Positions 1 through 7,646 of a DNA stretch of 21,310 nt are shown here, one piece after another. The stretch lies in the NCBI GenBank assembly GCA_035412805.1, contig DAONVO010000032.1, forward strand, positions 1 to 21,310, read 5' to 3'. This DNA comes from DTU018 sp029550685 (GTDB lineage Bacteria; Bacillota; Syntrophomonadia; Syntrophomonadales; Syntrophomonadaceae). The translations under genes and the position numbers were made by a program. The notes beneath the pieces were generated by a model. The model was given only the letters and a program-made list of their open reading frames with translations. It searched no databases and had not been told where the DNA came from. How positions within the stretch are numbered: position 1 is the stretch's first letter; each line of letters starts with the position of its first letter.

Positions 1-634
1 GCCAAGTTCGCTGCAGGCCAAACTGCTGCAGGTGCTGCAGGAAGGAGAATTCCGCAGGGTAGGAGGGGTTACTCCTATTCGCTTGAAAGCCCGGGTTATT
101 ACCGCTACCAACAAAGATCTGGAAGAGCTGGTCCGCCAAAACCGCTTCCGCGAGGATTTATACTACCGTTTGTGTGTCGTGCCCATAACCATCCCGCCTT
201 TGAAACACCGCCCTGAAGACATCCTGCTGCTGGCGAATTATTTTCTGCAGAAATTCAATAACAAGTATGGTCTGCATAAAAGGCTGGACGACGAAGTCAA
301 GAAGTGGATGTGCCGCTACCCGTGGCCGGGTAATGTACGCGAATTACAGAATATAATTGAACGACTGGCTATTGTGTCGGAGGGGGATTTCATCACCCTG
401 CTGGACATACCTGATTCCTACCGCTCCAAATCTGAAGGCTTGGAGGATGGCGAGAACTTTAAAACTCCTTCGTTGAAGGAAGTAAATGAGGCTGCTGAAC
501 GGCGACTGCTGGAGAGTGTCATTAGGAACAGCAAAAGCAGCCGGCAGGCCGCCAAAGAATTGGGAATCAGTCAGGCCACCTTGCTGCGCAAGGCCCATAA
601 ATATGGAATAGCTCTGGGCTCACAAAAGGATTAG
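1..634 (+). CDS. Sigma-54-dependent transcriptional activator, C-terminal part (5' end outside window)
   Basis: This is the C-terminal half of an enhancer-binding protein that drives RNA polymerase with sigma-54. The frame is open from base 2 and reads PSSLQAKLLQVLQEGEFRRVGG, followed by a stretch with ATNKDLEELV and FREDLYYRLCVVPI, all typical of the sigma-54 AAA+ domain after Walker B. The arginine-rich sensor region WPGNVRELQN follows. The last 45 residues (AAERRLLESVIRNSKSSRQAAKELGISQATLLRKAHKYGI) form a Fis-type helix-turn-helix. The N-terminal sensory domain and the GAFTGA loop lie outside the window, so the signal is unknown. The gene is adjacent to, and convergent with, a fatty-acid oxidation operon that carries a -24/-12-like site at its head; control of that operon is a reasonable inference but not shown. 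Confidence 0.95.
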   Translation, partial: PSSLQAKLLQVLQEGEFRRVGGVTPIRLKARVITATNKDLEELVRQNRFREDLYYRLCVVPITIPPLKHRPEDILLLANYFLQKFNNKYGLHKRLDDEVKKWMCRYPWPGNVRELQNIIERLAIVSEGDFITLLDIPDSYRSKSEGLEDGENFKTPSLKEVNEAAERRLLESVIRNSKSSRQAAKELGISQATLLRKAHKYGIALGSQKD

Positions 635-639
635 TCCCG

Positions 640-679
640 GCAGAGAAAGGAGCAGTCAAAAGACTGCTCCTTTCTCTGC
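640..679. terminator. Strong 18-bp inverted repeat between convergent genes
   Basis: The arms 640-657 and 662-679 are perfectly complementary around an AAAA loop. The hairpin begins six bases after the activator's stop codon and lies about 108 bases beyond the stop of the convergent CoA-transferase gene. Neither side has a clear T-run, so it is a probable terminator or 3'-end stabiliser for the activator and possibly for both transcripts, rather than a textbook intrinsic terminator. Confidence 0.65.
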
Positions 680-786
680 TGAGACCGGTAAAGGGCCTAA
701 TAGGAGGACTAATTGCCGTGCTGTACTAGTTGAGCACTGGTATTGTTACCGGGTTCCTTTATGGTATGTAATTAGACCGGTACCGG

Positions 787-2139
787 CTAAACATTACTGG
801 GAATACGGTTGCTTCTTCTCCATATCCGCATGCTCTCGGCTTCATTAATGAGTTCATCCCGGAAGCCGGGATGGGCAATATTAATTAAAGCCTCAGCTCG
901 TTCCCAGGTGCTTTTTCCTTTCATATTGGCTATGCCGTATTCAGTCACAACCATATGGGTGGCGGTTCGCGGGTCGGTAACAATGGACCCCGGGGTTAAT
1001 ATGGGCTTGATTCGGGATACTACCTGTCCCTGGGACTCGAAAGTGGATGGCATGCATATGAAGCTCTGGCCGTTTTTGGATTTGTAAGCCCCTTCTACGA
1101 AGTCCAACTGCCCGCCGGTACCGCTGATATGACGGGTTCCCACGCTTTCGGCACATACCTGGCCAAAAAGGTCCACTTCTATACAAGCGTTTATGGAGAC
1201 AAAATTATCTATTTGGGCCACTATGTAAGGATTGTTGGTATAATCCACCGAATAAGCAATGACTCCGGGATTGTCATCAATAAATTCGTAAAGTTCCCTG
1301 CTTCCCAGGGCAAAGGAAAATACCTGTTTATACCGGTCCAAGTTTTTTTTGGCGCCGGTAATCTTGCCGGCTTCTGTCATCTTCAGGTAAGCATCCACAT
1401 ACATTTCCGTGTGCACACCCAAATCCTTTAAGTCAGATTCTGCTACCATGGTGCCAATGGCATTGGGTATTCCGCCAATTCCCAGCTGAATACAACAGCC
1501 ATCATAGAGGCGCTCAATTATATGACCGGCAATTATCTTTTCCACTTCACTGGGCTCAGCGGCCGGTAAAGTGGGCAGGGGTTGGTTGCTGCTTTCTACC
1601 ACGTAGTCTACTTGACTGATATGGATATGTTCCTGGTTGCCTCCTAAGACCCGGGGCATATTGGTGTTGATTTCCAGCAGGACATAATCAGCCGTTTCAG
1701 CGGCAGCCATGGCGGAAGGAGCACCTGCCCCGAAGCTGAAATAACCATGTCTGTCCATAGGTGCTACGGTAGCCATGAATACATTGGGACCGGCACAATC
1801 GTTGCGGGTCATGCGGGGACACTCGTGGAATTTCATGGGGACATAGTACATCTGACCTTGATTGTAATACTTGCGGTCCAGGCCGCCAAAATGCCAGGCA
1901 TGCCACTGAAAATGCTCCCCCGTGGGATCCGCTTCCAGGGAATAGTGAGGCCAGACACCAATATCAACGCGAATCTTGACATCGTACAGTTCATTGACCC
2001 TTTGGGCTAAAGCCTGGTCCAGTTCATTGGCACCACACACCCCAAAGGCATGTTCTACCCAGTCACCTGATTTTACTACTTTAACCGCCTCGGCAGCAGT
2101 GACCAGTTTCTGCTTGTATTCTTGCAGGTATGATGGCAT
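787..2139 (-). CDS. Acetyl-CoA hydrolase/transferase family CoA-transferase (butyryl-CoA:acetate type)
   Basis: Probable CoA-transferase of the Cat1/4-hydroxybutyrate CoA-transferase family, moving CoA between butyryl-CoA or a similar acyl-CoA and acetate. The 450-residue length is usual for the family. It shows the glycine-rich LGIGGIPNAIG motif (about 219-229), GVHTEM with Glu245 as the likely CoA-thioester-forming residue, and ISGTGGQLDF further on. The ATG at 2139 is chosen because GGAAGGAGGA lies just upstream; a TTG 18 bases earlier overlaps that site. It is the last gene of the beta-oxidation operon, separated from thiolase by about 176 bases with a hairpin. In butyrate oxidisers such an enzyme activates butyrate at no net ATP cost by using acetyl-CoA from the thiolase. 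Exact acyl specificity cannot be read from sequence alone. Confidence 0.9.
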   Translation of the reverse strand: MPSYLQEYKQKLVTAAEAVKVVKSGDWVEHAFGVCGANELDQALAQRVNELYDVKIRVDIGVWPHYSLEADPTGEHFQWHAWHFGGLDRKYYNQGQMYYVPMKFHECPRMTRNDCAGPNVFMATVAPMDRHGYFSFGAGAPSAMAAAETADYVLLEINTNMPRVLGGNQEHIHISQVDYVVESSNQPLPTLPAAEPSEVEKIIAGHIIERLYDGCCIQLGIGGIPNAIGTMVAESDLKDLGVHTEMYVDAYLKMTEAGKITGAKKNLDRYKQVFSFALGSRELYEFIDDNPGVIAYSVDYTNNPYIVAQIDNFVSINACIEVDLFGQVCAESVGTRHISGTGGQLDFVEGAYKSKNGQSFICMPSTFESQGQVVSRIKPILTPGSIVTDPRTATHMVVTEYGIANMKGKSTWERAEALINIAHPGFRDELINEAESMRIWRRSNRIPSNV

Positions 2140-2164
2140 ATTCTGTCCTCCTTCCAAAATTATT

Positions 2165-2174
2165 GGGGGGGGGG
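2165..2174. repeat. G10 homopolymer (C10 in the mRNA leader of the CoA-transferase gene)
   Basis: Ten consecutive G residues on the plus strand lie between a hairpin (2176-2216) and the Shine-Dalgarno site of the CoA-transferase gene. In the minus-strand transcript this is a C10 tract about 25 bases before the start codon. It could be a slippage-prone tract or simply a place where assemblies miscount. Confidence 0.9.
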
Positions 2175-2175
2175 A

Positions 2176-2216
2176 GAAGGATCCGCCGGAATGAAGGGCA
2201 ATCCGGCAGATCCTTC
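2176..2216 (-). terminator. Intercistronic hairpin between thiolase and CoA-transferase genes
   Basis: Arms 2176-2190 and 2202-2216 pair over 15 positions with one mismatch around an 11-base loop. In the direction of transcription the hairpin is followed by CT and a C10 run, not by U residues, so it may act as an attenuator, a processing site or a stability element that separates expression of the last operon gene from those before it. Confidence 0.5.
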
Positions 2217-2315
2217 ATCCGTGGGGATACCGGTTAATACCCTTTGGGGTCCCAGTTCCTGAATGCTACCGAGCCCCTAGGCAAACTGTTAATAGTCTAA
2301 TACAGATGTACTTTT

Positions 2316-3494
2316 TTATTCACGCTCTACCAGCAGGGCCGTCCCCATACCGCCGCCGATGCACAAGGTTGCCAGTCCCCGCCTGGCGTCTCGTCTTTTC
2401 ATTTCGTACAGCAGGCTTACCAGTATGCGGCATCCGGAAGCTCCAATGGGATGGCCGATGGCAATGGCGCCCCCATTAACATTTACAATATCCATGTTAA
2501 ATTTCAGTTCCTTGGCAACCGCCACCGATTGGGCAGCAAAGGCTTCATTGGCTTCAATCAGATCCAGGTTGTCTATGGTCCAGCCGGCTTTATCAAGAGC
2601 CTTGAGAGAGGCAGGCCAGGGGCCTATACCCATTATGGACGGGTCTACACCAGCGGAAGCATAACTGACTATTTTCGCCAGGGGCTTAATCCCCAATTCT
2701 TTGGCCTTATCCGCTGACATGACCACTACGGCAGCAGCCGCATCATTGATTCCGGAGGCATTGCCGGCGGTAACCGACCCATCTTTCTTAAAGGCTCCCT
2801 TGAGCTTGGCCAGGCCCTCAGCAGTGGTATTGGGTCTGATGAATTCGTCTGTGGCAAAGGTTATGGTATCCTTTTTGGTCTTGATGGTTACCGGGACGAT
2901 CTCCTCCTCGAACAGGCCTGCTGCCTGGGCTGACGCGGCCCGCTGCTGGCTGCGCAGGGCAAAGGCATCCTGCTCTTCACGGGTATTTCCCCATTTTTCA
3001 TTGATGTTTTCAGCGGTTATGCCCATATGGTAGTCGTTAAAAGCGCACCACAGGCCGTCTTTTATCATTAGGTCCTCCAACTTGCCATCGTTCATCCGGT
3101 AGCCAAAGCGGGCTTTGGCCAGGCCGAAATACGTGGCTGACATGTTCTCTGTTCCACCGGCCACGATGATGTCAGCGTCTCCGGCTCTAATAGCCTGAGC
3201 AGCCAACTCTACTGTCTTCAAACCCGAACCGCAGACCTTGTTTACGGTGAAGGCTGGTACTTCAACGGGTAAGCCGGCATCCAGAGCGCATTGGCGGGCT
3301 ATGTTCTGCCCCAGACCAGCCTGGAGAACGCAGCCAAAGATGACTTCGTCGATTATATCCGGTTTAAGACCGGCTCTTTTAACCGCTTCAGCTATGGTTA
3401 TGGCTCCTAATTCCCGGGCTGACACATCTTTCAGGCTGCCCCCGAAACTTCCTACCGGGGTACGGCAGGCGCTGACAATAACGGCTTCTCTCAT
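2316..3494 (-). CDS. thlA: Acetyl-CoA acetyltransferase (thiolase)
   Basis: Cytosolic thiolase that cleaves acetoacetyl-CoA with CoA to two acetyl-CoA, the last step of butyrate beta-oxidation (reversible). The 392-residue product has the complete catalytic set: Cys88 in NKVCGSG, His348 in GHPIGASG and Cys378 in CIGGGMG, closely matching the numbering of well-studied biosynthetic thiolases. The ATG at 3494 is preferred because GGAGG sits seven bases upstream; an in-frame TTG two codons earlier lies too close to that site. The gene begins 18 bases after the acyl-CoA dehydrogenase stop, so the two are surely cotranscribed. Family membership is certain; the preference for C4 substrate comes from operon context. 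Confidence 0.96.
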   Translation of the reverse strand: MREAVIVSACRTPVGSFGGSLKDVSARELGAITIAEAVKRAGLKPDIIDEVIFGCVLQAGLGQNIARQCALDAGLPVEVPAFTVNKVCGSGLKTVELAAQAIRAGDADIIVAGGTENMSATYFGLAKARFGYRMNDGKLEDLMIKDGLWCAFNDYHMGITAENINEKWGNTREEQDAFALRSQQRAASAQAAGLFEEEIVPVTIKTKKDTITFATDEFIRPNTTAEGLAKLKGAFKKDGSVTAGNASGINDAAAAVVVMSADKAKELGIKPLAKIVSYASAGVDPSIMGIGPWPASLKALDKAGWTIDNLDLIEANEAFAAQSVAVAKELKFNMDIVNVNGGAIAIGHPIGASGCRILVSLLYEMKRRDARRGLATLCIGGGMGTALLVERE

Positions 3495-3512
3495 GAGCAA
3501 ACCTCCTTTGCC

Positions 3513-4658
3513 TTATCCTTTTAACAACAGGTTGGAGATAACCACCCGCTGGATTTCATTGGTGCCTTCATAAATCTGGGTGATCTTGGCATCTCTCATC
3601 ATCCGCTCCACCGGGTAATCACGGCAGTAACCATAGCCGCCCAGGATCTGAACCGCCTCGGTGGTTACATACATGGCGGTATCGCCGGCGAATACCTTGG
3701 CCATGGAACTAGCCAGACCGTACGGCTCATGCTGACCCTCCAGCCAGGCGGCTTTGTAGGTGAGCAGTTTAGCGGCTTCGATCCTGGTGGCCATATCGGC
3801 TAATTTGAAGCGGATGGCCTGCTGATCCGCGATGGGTTTTCCAAACTGAATTCTCTGCTTGGCATAATCCAGGGCATACTCGTAGGCGCCTTCGGCAATT
3901 CCCAGAGCCTGGGCAGCAATACCGTTACGGCCGCCGTCCAAAATCATCATGCCGATTTTAAAGCCTTCACCTTCTTTGCCCAGCAGGTTTTCTTTAGGTA
4001 CGCGGCAGTTGTCAAAAATCAGTTCATAAGTGGCCGAGGAGCGAATCCCCAGTTTCTTTTCCTTCTTGCCAAAACTAAAGCCCGGGGTCCCCTTTTCAAC
4101 GATGAAGGCACTTATGCTCTTGTGACCCAGCTCCTTGGGACCCGTGCGGGCAATAATAACATAGGTATCAGCATAATAACCGTTGGTAATAAACACCTTG
4201 GTTCCGTTCAGTACATAAGCATCTCCGTCCAAAACCGCGGTGGTTTTGGTGCCGCCGGCATCAGAACCAGCGGAAGGTTCGGTTATCCCGAAAGCGCCCA
4301 GCTTGGTTCCTTCAGCCAGAGGAACCAGGTATTTTAACTTCTGTTCCTCGGTGCCGAACTTCCATATCGGCCAGGAACACAAGGATACGTGGGCCGACAG
4401 GGTAACGCCGGTGGAAGCACATACCTTGGAAAGTTCTTCAACAGCGATGGCATAAGCCAGAAAATCGAAACCTGCGCCGCCGTATTTTTCTTCCCAAGGC
4501 AGACCGGTCAGTCCTAACTCACCCATCTTATGAAAGATTTCTATGTCAAAACGTTCTTCTTCGTCGCGCTCGGCTGCGCTGGGGGCCACTTCATTGAGGG
4601 CAAAGTCACGGATGGTTTTTTGAATCATGAGATGATCTTCACTGAGCTTAAAATTCAT
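3513..4658 (-). CDS. bcd: Short-chain (butyryl-CoA) acyl-CoA dehydrogenase
   Basis: FAD-dependent flavoprotein that oxidises butyryl-CoA to crotonyl-CoA. Its 381 residues match the family length. Visible signatures are the flavin/substrate region FGITEPSAGSDAGG, the mid-domain GIRSSATYELIFDNCRVPKENLLG, the quinone-like motif QILGGYGYCRDYPVERMMRDAKI, and YEGTNEIQR near the C-terminus with Glu364 as the catalytic base. ATG 4658 is preceded by GGGAGG. Butyryl-CoA oxidation releases electrons at a potential too high for direct hydrogen formation, so in syntrophic butyrate oxidisers the enzyme hands them to EtfAB and a membrane oxidoreductase; no etf genes are in this window. Chain length is inferred from the operon. 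Confidence 0.95.
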   Translation of the reverse strand: MNFKLSEDHLMIQKTIRDFALNEVAPSAAERDEEERFDIEIFHKMGELGLTGLPWEEKYGGAGFDFLAYAIAVEELSKVCASTGVTLSAHVSLCSWPIWKFGTEEQKLKYLVPLAEGTKLGAFGITEPSAGSDAGGTKTTAVLDGDAYVLNGTKVFITNGYYADTYVIIARTGPKELGHKSISAFIVEKGTPGFSFGKKEKKLGIRSSATYELIFDNCRVPKENLLGKEGEGFKIGMMILDGGRNGIAAQALGIAEGAYEYALDYAKQRIQFGKPIADQQAIRFKLADMATRIEAAKLLTYKAAWLEGQHEPYGLASSMAKVFAGDTAMYVTTEAVQILGGYGYCRDYPVERMMRDAKITQIYEGTNEIQRVVISNLLLKG

Positions 4659-4701
4659 AATAGCTGCCTCCCTTTGTTTTAGGTCCTGTACATCAGCGGT
4701 T

Positions 4702-5559
4702 TTATAGACTTTTGGTGTAATCGTAAATCCCTTTGCCGGTCTTGCGGCCTAAATGACCTGCGCGCACCTTGTTCCTGAGAATAAGAGCCGGACGATACTT
4801 GGAATCACCGAATTCTTTCCAGAAATATTCACAGATGTTCAGGCAGACATCCAGACCTACCAGATCGGCCAAGGCCAAGGGTCCCATGGGCATGTTGGCA
4901 CCCAGCATCATAGCCTTGTCGATTTGCTCGGCAGGAACTCCCTCCTGGAGCAAATGAGCAGCTTCGTTTATGTAAGGAAGTAGGAGACGGTTAACGATGA
5001 AACCGGGAGTTTCCTGGGCAGGAACAGGTTCTTTGCCGATCTTGATGCTGAGATCAGTAACGATATCCACGGTTTCTTGCGATGTTTCCACCCCGGGGAT
5101 GATTTCCACCAATTTCATTACGGGAACGGGATTGAAGAAGTGCATACCTACTACTTGGGCGGCGCGCTTGCTGGCAACAGCAATCTCGGTAATACTGAGA
5201 GCTGAAGTATTAGTAGCCAGAATGGCTTCCGGACGGCATATTTCGCCTAACTGGGCAAAGACTTTCTTTTTTATCTCCATGTTTTCTACAATGGCTTCGA
5301 TAACGATGTTACAATCGGCAAAATCTTTGGGGTCTGTGCCGGTAGTGATAAGGGACTGCATTTTCTGGACCGCATCTTCTGTTAACTTGCCTTTCTCTAC
5401 TGCTTTGCCCCAGGCTTTGTTAATGGTTTTCAGGGCTTTGTCAATGATGGCCTGCTCGATGTCTACGAGAATTACTTGATACCCGGATTGAGCACAGACC
5501 TGAGCAATTCCTGCTCCCATGGTTCCTGCTCCCAGTACTCCGATTTTCTTAATTTCCAT
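4702..5559 (-). CDS. hbd: 3-hydroxybutyryl-CoA dehydrogenase
   Basis: NAD(P)-linked oxidation of 3-hydroxybutyryl-CoA to acetoacetyl-CoA. The 285-residue protein starts with the Rossmann motif GVLGAGTMGAGIAQ (about 7-20). It has NTSALS with Ser119, the catalytic His140 in GMHFFNPVPVMKLVEI with Glu152 as its partner, and the C-terminal-domain opening TPGFIVNRLLLPYINEA. The C-terminal GHLGRKTGKGIYDY is also typical. The start is supported by GGGAGG about eight to nine bases upstream. It lies 33 bases after the crotonase stop and 43 bases before the acyl-CoA dehydrogenase start, all on the same strand. Confidence 0.96.
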   Translation of the reverse strand: MEIKKIGVLGAGTMGAGIAQVCAQSGYQVILVDIEQAIIDKALKTINKAWGKAVEKGKLTEDAVQKMQSLITTGTDPKDFADCNIVIEAIVENMEIKKKVFAQLGEICRPEAILATNTSALSITEIAVASKRAAQVVGMHFFNPVPVMKLVEIIPGVETSQETVDIVTDLSIKIGKEPVPAQETPGFIVNRLLLPYINEAAHLLQEGVPAEQIDKAMMLGANMPMGPLALADLVGLDVCLNICEYFWKEFGDSKYRPALILRNKVRAGHLGRKTGKGIYDYTKSL

Positions 5560-5592
5560 ATACCCATCCTCCCTTCGATTCTGTTTACCGTC

Positions 5593-6375
5593 TTATTGGG
5601 CAATAAATTGAGGGCGGCGCTTGTCTAGAAAGGCCTGCATGCCTTCCTTCTGATCAAAAGTCGCAAAGCACATGCCAAATAGATCCGCTTCAATGGTCAT
5701 ACCCCGGTCAATATCCGTTTGCAGTCCTTCGTTTATAGCGGTCTTGCAGAAGCGTACTGCCAGTTGAGCGTTGCCGGAGATTTGCCTGGCTATGGCACGA
5801 GTCACGTCCATCAGCTGCTGGGGTTCAACCACCCGGTTAACCAGGCCGATACGTAATGCTTCAGATGCGTCAATGGTTTCTCCGGTGAAGATAAGTTGCT
5901 TGGCCATCCCTGGCCCTACTAAACGGGCCAATCTCTGTGTACCCCCGAACCCGGGAGTAATGCCCAGGGTTACTTCGGGTTGGCCAAATTTAGCTTTGGT
6001 GGAAGCAATGCGGAAATCACAGCACATGGCCAACTCGCAGCCTCCGCCGAGAGCAAAGCCATTCACTGCGGCTATGGTGGGCTTCTCCATTTTTTCGATG
6101 AGGCGGAAAACCTCCTGACCCAGCAAACCAAAGCTGCGCCCTTCAACCGCCTCAAAATCCTGCATATAAGCAATATCAGCTCCGGCCACAAAAGCTCTAT
6201 CACCACTACCTGTAATTATGAGGACATCAACTTGGTCATCGTTGGCTGCTTCCAGGACCGCCTGGCGGATTTCCAGCAGAGTGGCCTGGTTCAAAGCGTT
6301 CAATACCTGAGGGCGGTTGACGGTCAGGATAGCAATACGCTCCTGCTTTTCCAAGACAATGTTCTGGTATGACAC
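5593..6375 (-). CDS. crt: Enoyl-CoA hydratase (crotonase)
   Basis: Hydrates crotonyl-CoA to 3-hydroxybutyryl-CoA. Crotonase-fold signatures are the oxyanion-hole strand AFVAGADIAYM, GFALGGGCELAMCCD with Glu114, and FGQPEVTLGITPGFGGTQRL with Glu134; these two glutamates are the general acid/base pair of true hydratases. The protein is 260 residues from the GTG at 6375. That start is chosen over two GTG codons at 6387 and 6384 because the Shine-Dalgarno AAGGTGG overlaps those codons and sits eight bases before 6375. It is the first gene of the beta-oxidation operon, and a -24/-12-like promoter lies about 37 bases upstream. Confidence 0.94.
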   Translation of the reverse strand: MSYQNIVLEKQERIAILTVNRPQVLNALNQATLLEIRQAVLEAANDDQVDVLIITGSGDRAFVAGADIAYMQDFEAVEGRSFGLLGQEVFRLIEKMEKPTIAAVNGFALGGGCELAMCCDFRIASTKAKFGQPEVTLGITPGFGGTQRLARLVGPGMAKQLIFTGETIDASEALRIGLVNRVVEPQQLMDVTRAIARQISGNAQLAVRFCKTAINEGLQTDIDRGMTIEADLFGMCFATFDQKEGMQAFLDKRRPQFIAQ

Positions 6376-6411
6376 TCTTTCCACCACCTTTCTTCGCCAA
6401 AATAGGTATGT

Positions 6412-6428
6412 TGAAAGACCTATGCCAA
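6412..6428 (-). promoter_or_regulatory. Candidate sigma-54 (-24/-12) promoter of the beta-oxidation operon
   Basis: Read on the minus strand the site is TTGGCATAGGTCTTTCA. It matches TTGGCA at -24 with the correct spacing to TTxCA at -12; the usual GC at -12 is TC here, so the match is imperfect. Transcription would start near 6400, leaving a short leader of about 25 bases before the crotonase start. The nearby sigma-54 activator gene supports the call. No upstream activator-binding repeat was identified. Confidence 0.5.
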
Positions 6429-7033
6429 GGTCTCGCAGAATCAGAGGAGCGGCGGGGAAGATGTGTAGGAGGCTAAGGTCCCCTGCTAAGGTTTTGCTGC
6501 TGCGCTATGGTATAATAGGATAGGCTGGCTCCGCTCCACCAGAAAAAGGACTTGCCACCATTTAAAGCAAGGAGTGTGCCAATCTTCTAAACCAGGAAAT
6601 TGAAATTGGCAATTAACCATACAAGACAGGCAATGGCGGTAACTTCGGCGGTCCAATCAGCAGTTGTTTACTTAACAATAAGTCAGGGTAACAGGGAAGA
6701 AATACCTGCAAGACAGCTGCTGCTTCAAAAATGAAGCAAACCGTTTGGAATTGTGATTGTGAAAACGAGAGCAAGCATAGGCGGTTAAGCCATCTTTTGC
6801 GTGCTTCAGAAATGATGCGCTGAATATTCATAAAATTGGGCTGTTTTCAAAGGTATTATGACTCTATCACCCTGAGGCAGGTTTTCGGTGTTGTACCTGC
6901 TTTGGAGACGGTATTTTCAGGAGGTGACAGAAATTAACGTGGCATTATCTATTGAAATAGAGGAAAATAAGGGGTACGCTTTGAAGATATTGCCGCTATC
7001 TGACGAATTCATTTATATAAGGAGAAACAGATA
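6429..7033. other. About 600-base region without a convincing gene
   Basis: Between the operon's promoter and the acyltransferase gene no reading frame has both a good ribosome site and a recognisable product. The only notable elements are an extended -10 motif at 6508-6516 (plus), a short inverted repeat GCAGGT/ACCTGC near 6877-6900, and an AGGAGGTGA ribosome-site sequence at 6919-6927 followed by a possible 31-codon leader frame. A 72-codon frame on the minus strand (6613-6831) has no Shine-Dalgarno. Upstream activator sites for the sigma-54 promoter would be expected near 6450-6600, but I could not identify any. Confidence 0.5.
6508..6516 (+). promoter_or_regulatory. Extended -10 promoter element candidate
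   Basis: The sequence TGGTATAAT is a perfect TG-N-TATAAT extended -10. No good -35 hexamer lies 17 bases upstream. If active, transcription would run right through the 500-base leader toward the acyltransferase gene at 7034, or produce an untranslated RNA. Confidence 0.35.
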
Positions 7034-7034
7034 A
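6939..7034 (+). CDS. Possible 31-residue leader peptide upstream of the acyltransferase gene
   Basis: A GTG-initiated frame of 31 codons (starting VALSIEIEENKGYALK, ending IYIRRNR) ends in a TAA whose last base is the first base of the acyltransferase ATG. A strong AGGAGGTGA sits 11 bases before the GTG, somewhat far; the same frame stays open back to a TGA at 6873-6875, with GTG 6888 and TTG 6891 as earlier starts. No similarity is recognised. It may allow translational coupling to the next gene, or be chance. Confidence 0.3.
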   Translation: MALSIEIEENKGYALKILPLSDEFIYIRRNR

Positions 7035-7591
7035 TGATAATGAGAACTTTGTCAAAACTTTATTATAAGCTCAGTGGCTGGAAGCTGGAGGGGGAACTGG
7101 ATTCCGGGATAAAAAAGTGTATTATGGTGGGTGCACCTCACACTAGTAATTTTGATTTTGGCTACTCCCGCGCCGCTTTGTATATGATGAATAGACCAGT
7201 CAAGTATTTGATTAAAAAGGAGTTAATGATATTCCCGCTGGGATTATTTTTCAAGGCCACCGGAGGTATTAGCGTGCGGCGTGATAAATCAGAAAACCTG
7301 GTCAGTCATATGGTAGAGCTATTAAACCGTTCTGAGAGACTGGTGATCTTACTCTCCCCGGAAGGAAGCCGCAAACTGAAAGGGAAATGGAAGACCGGTT
7401 TTTATCAAGCGGCTTTGCAGGCCAAAGTACCGATTGTATTGAGTTCACTGGATTACAAGAAGAAAATTGCTCATGTGGGATTGGCTTTTTATCCCAGCGG
7501 GGATTACCAGCGGGATATGCAGCAGGTTATAGAGTACTACCGGCATATTACGCCTCGTTTTCCGGAGAAATTCGTGCTGGACATTATCTAA
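7034..7591 (+). CDS. Lysophospholipid/1-acyl-glycerol-3-phosphate acyltransferase-like protein
   Basis: Membrane-associated PlsC-superfamily acyltransferase of 185 residues, expected to transfer an acyl group to a glycerol-phosphate or related lipid acceptor. The catalytic HX4D motif is present as HTSNFD (His36, Asp41) and the acceptor-binding motif as SPEGSRK (about residues 115-121), with GGISVRRD between them as motif II. The protein is shorter than typical PlsC (about 240 residues) and closer to small stand-alone homologues. AAGGAG nine bases upstream supports ATG 7034; a second ATG is two codons later. It converges on the HesB-like gene with a shared terminator. Exact substrate is unknown. 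Confidence 0.85.
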   Translation: MIMRTLSKLYYKLSGWKLEGELDSGIKKCIMVGAPHTSNFDFGYSRAALYMMNRPVKYLIKKELMIFPLGLFFKATGGISVRRDKSENLVSHMVELLNRSERLVILLSPEGSRKLKGKWKTGFYQAALQAKVPIVLSSLDYKKKIAHVGLAFYPSGDYQRDMQQVIEYYRHITPRFPEKFVLDII

Positions 7592-7620
7592 TCTTCTCTG
7601 GACAATTCTGCAAAAATAAG

Positions 7621-7642
7621 AAGCGAGCCCGAAGGCTCGCTT
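7621..7642. terminator. Bidirectional intrinsic terminator
   Basis: Nine-base-pair perfect stem (7621-7629 with 7634-7642) closed by a CGAA tetraloop. It is followed by TAATTTTAT on the plus strand and, on the minus strand, by CTTATTTTTG. It ends both the acyltransferase transcript (+) and the HesB-like selenoprotein transcript (-), whose stop codon lies five bases away. Confidence 0.85.
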
Positions 7643-7646
7643 AATT

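Noticed and set aside
5771..6118. Long plus-strand frames opposite the crotonase and other operon genes
   Set aside because: They lie antisense to genes with intact catalytic motifs and have no ribosome sites; codon-bias shadows are enough to explain them.
6613..6831. 72-codon minus-strand frame in the gap before the acyltransferase gene
   Set aside because: There is no Shine-Dalgarno before the ATG, the composition is odd, and no family is recognised. It may be a relic of a mobile element, but I see no terminal repeats to support that.
6940..6956. Second -24/-12-like site (TGGCAT...TTGA) before the acyltransferase gene
   Set aside because: The spacing is one base too long and the -12 GC is missing, so the resemblance is weak.
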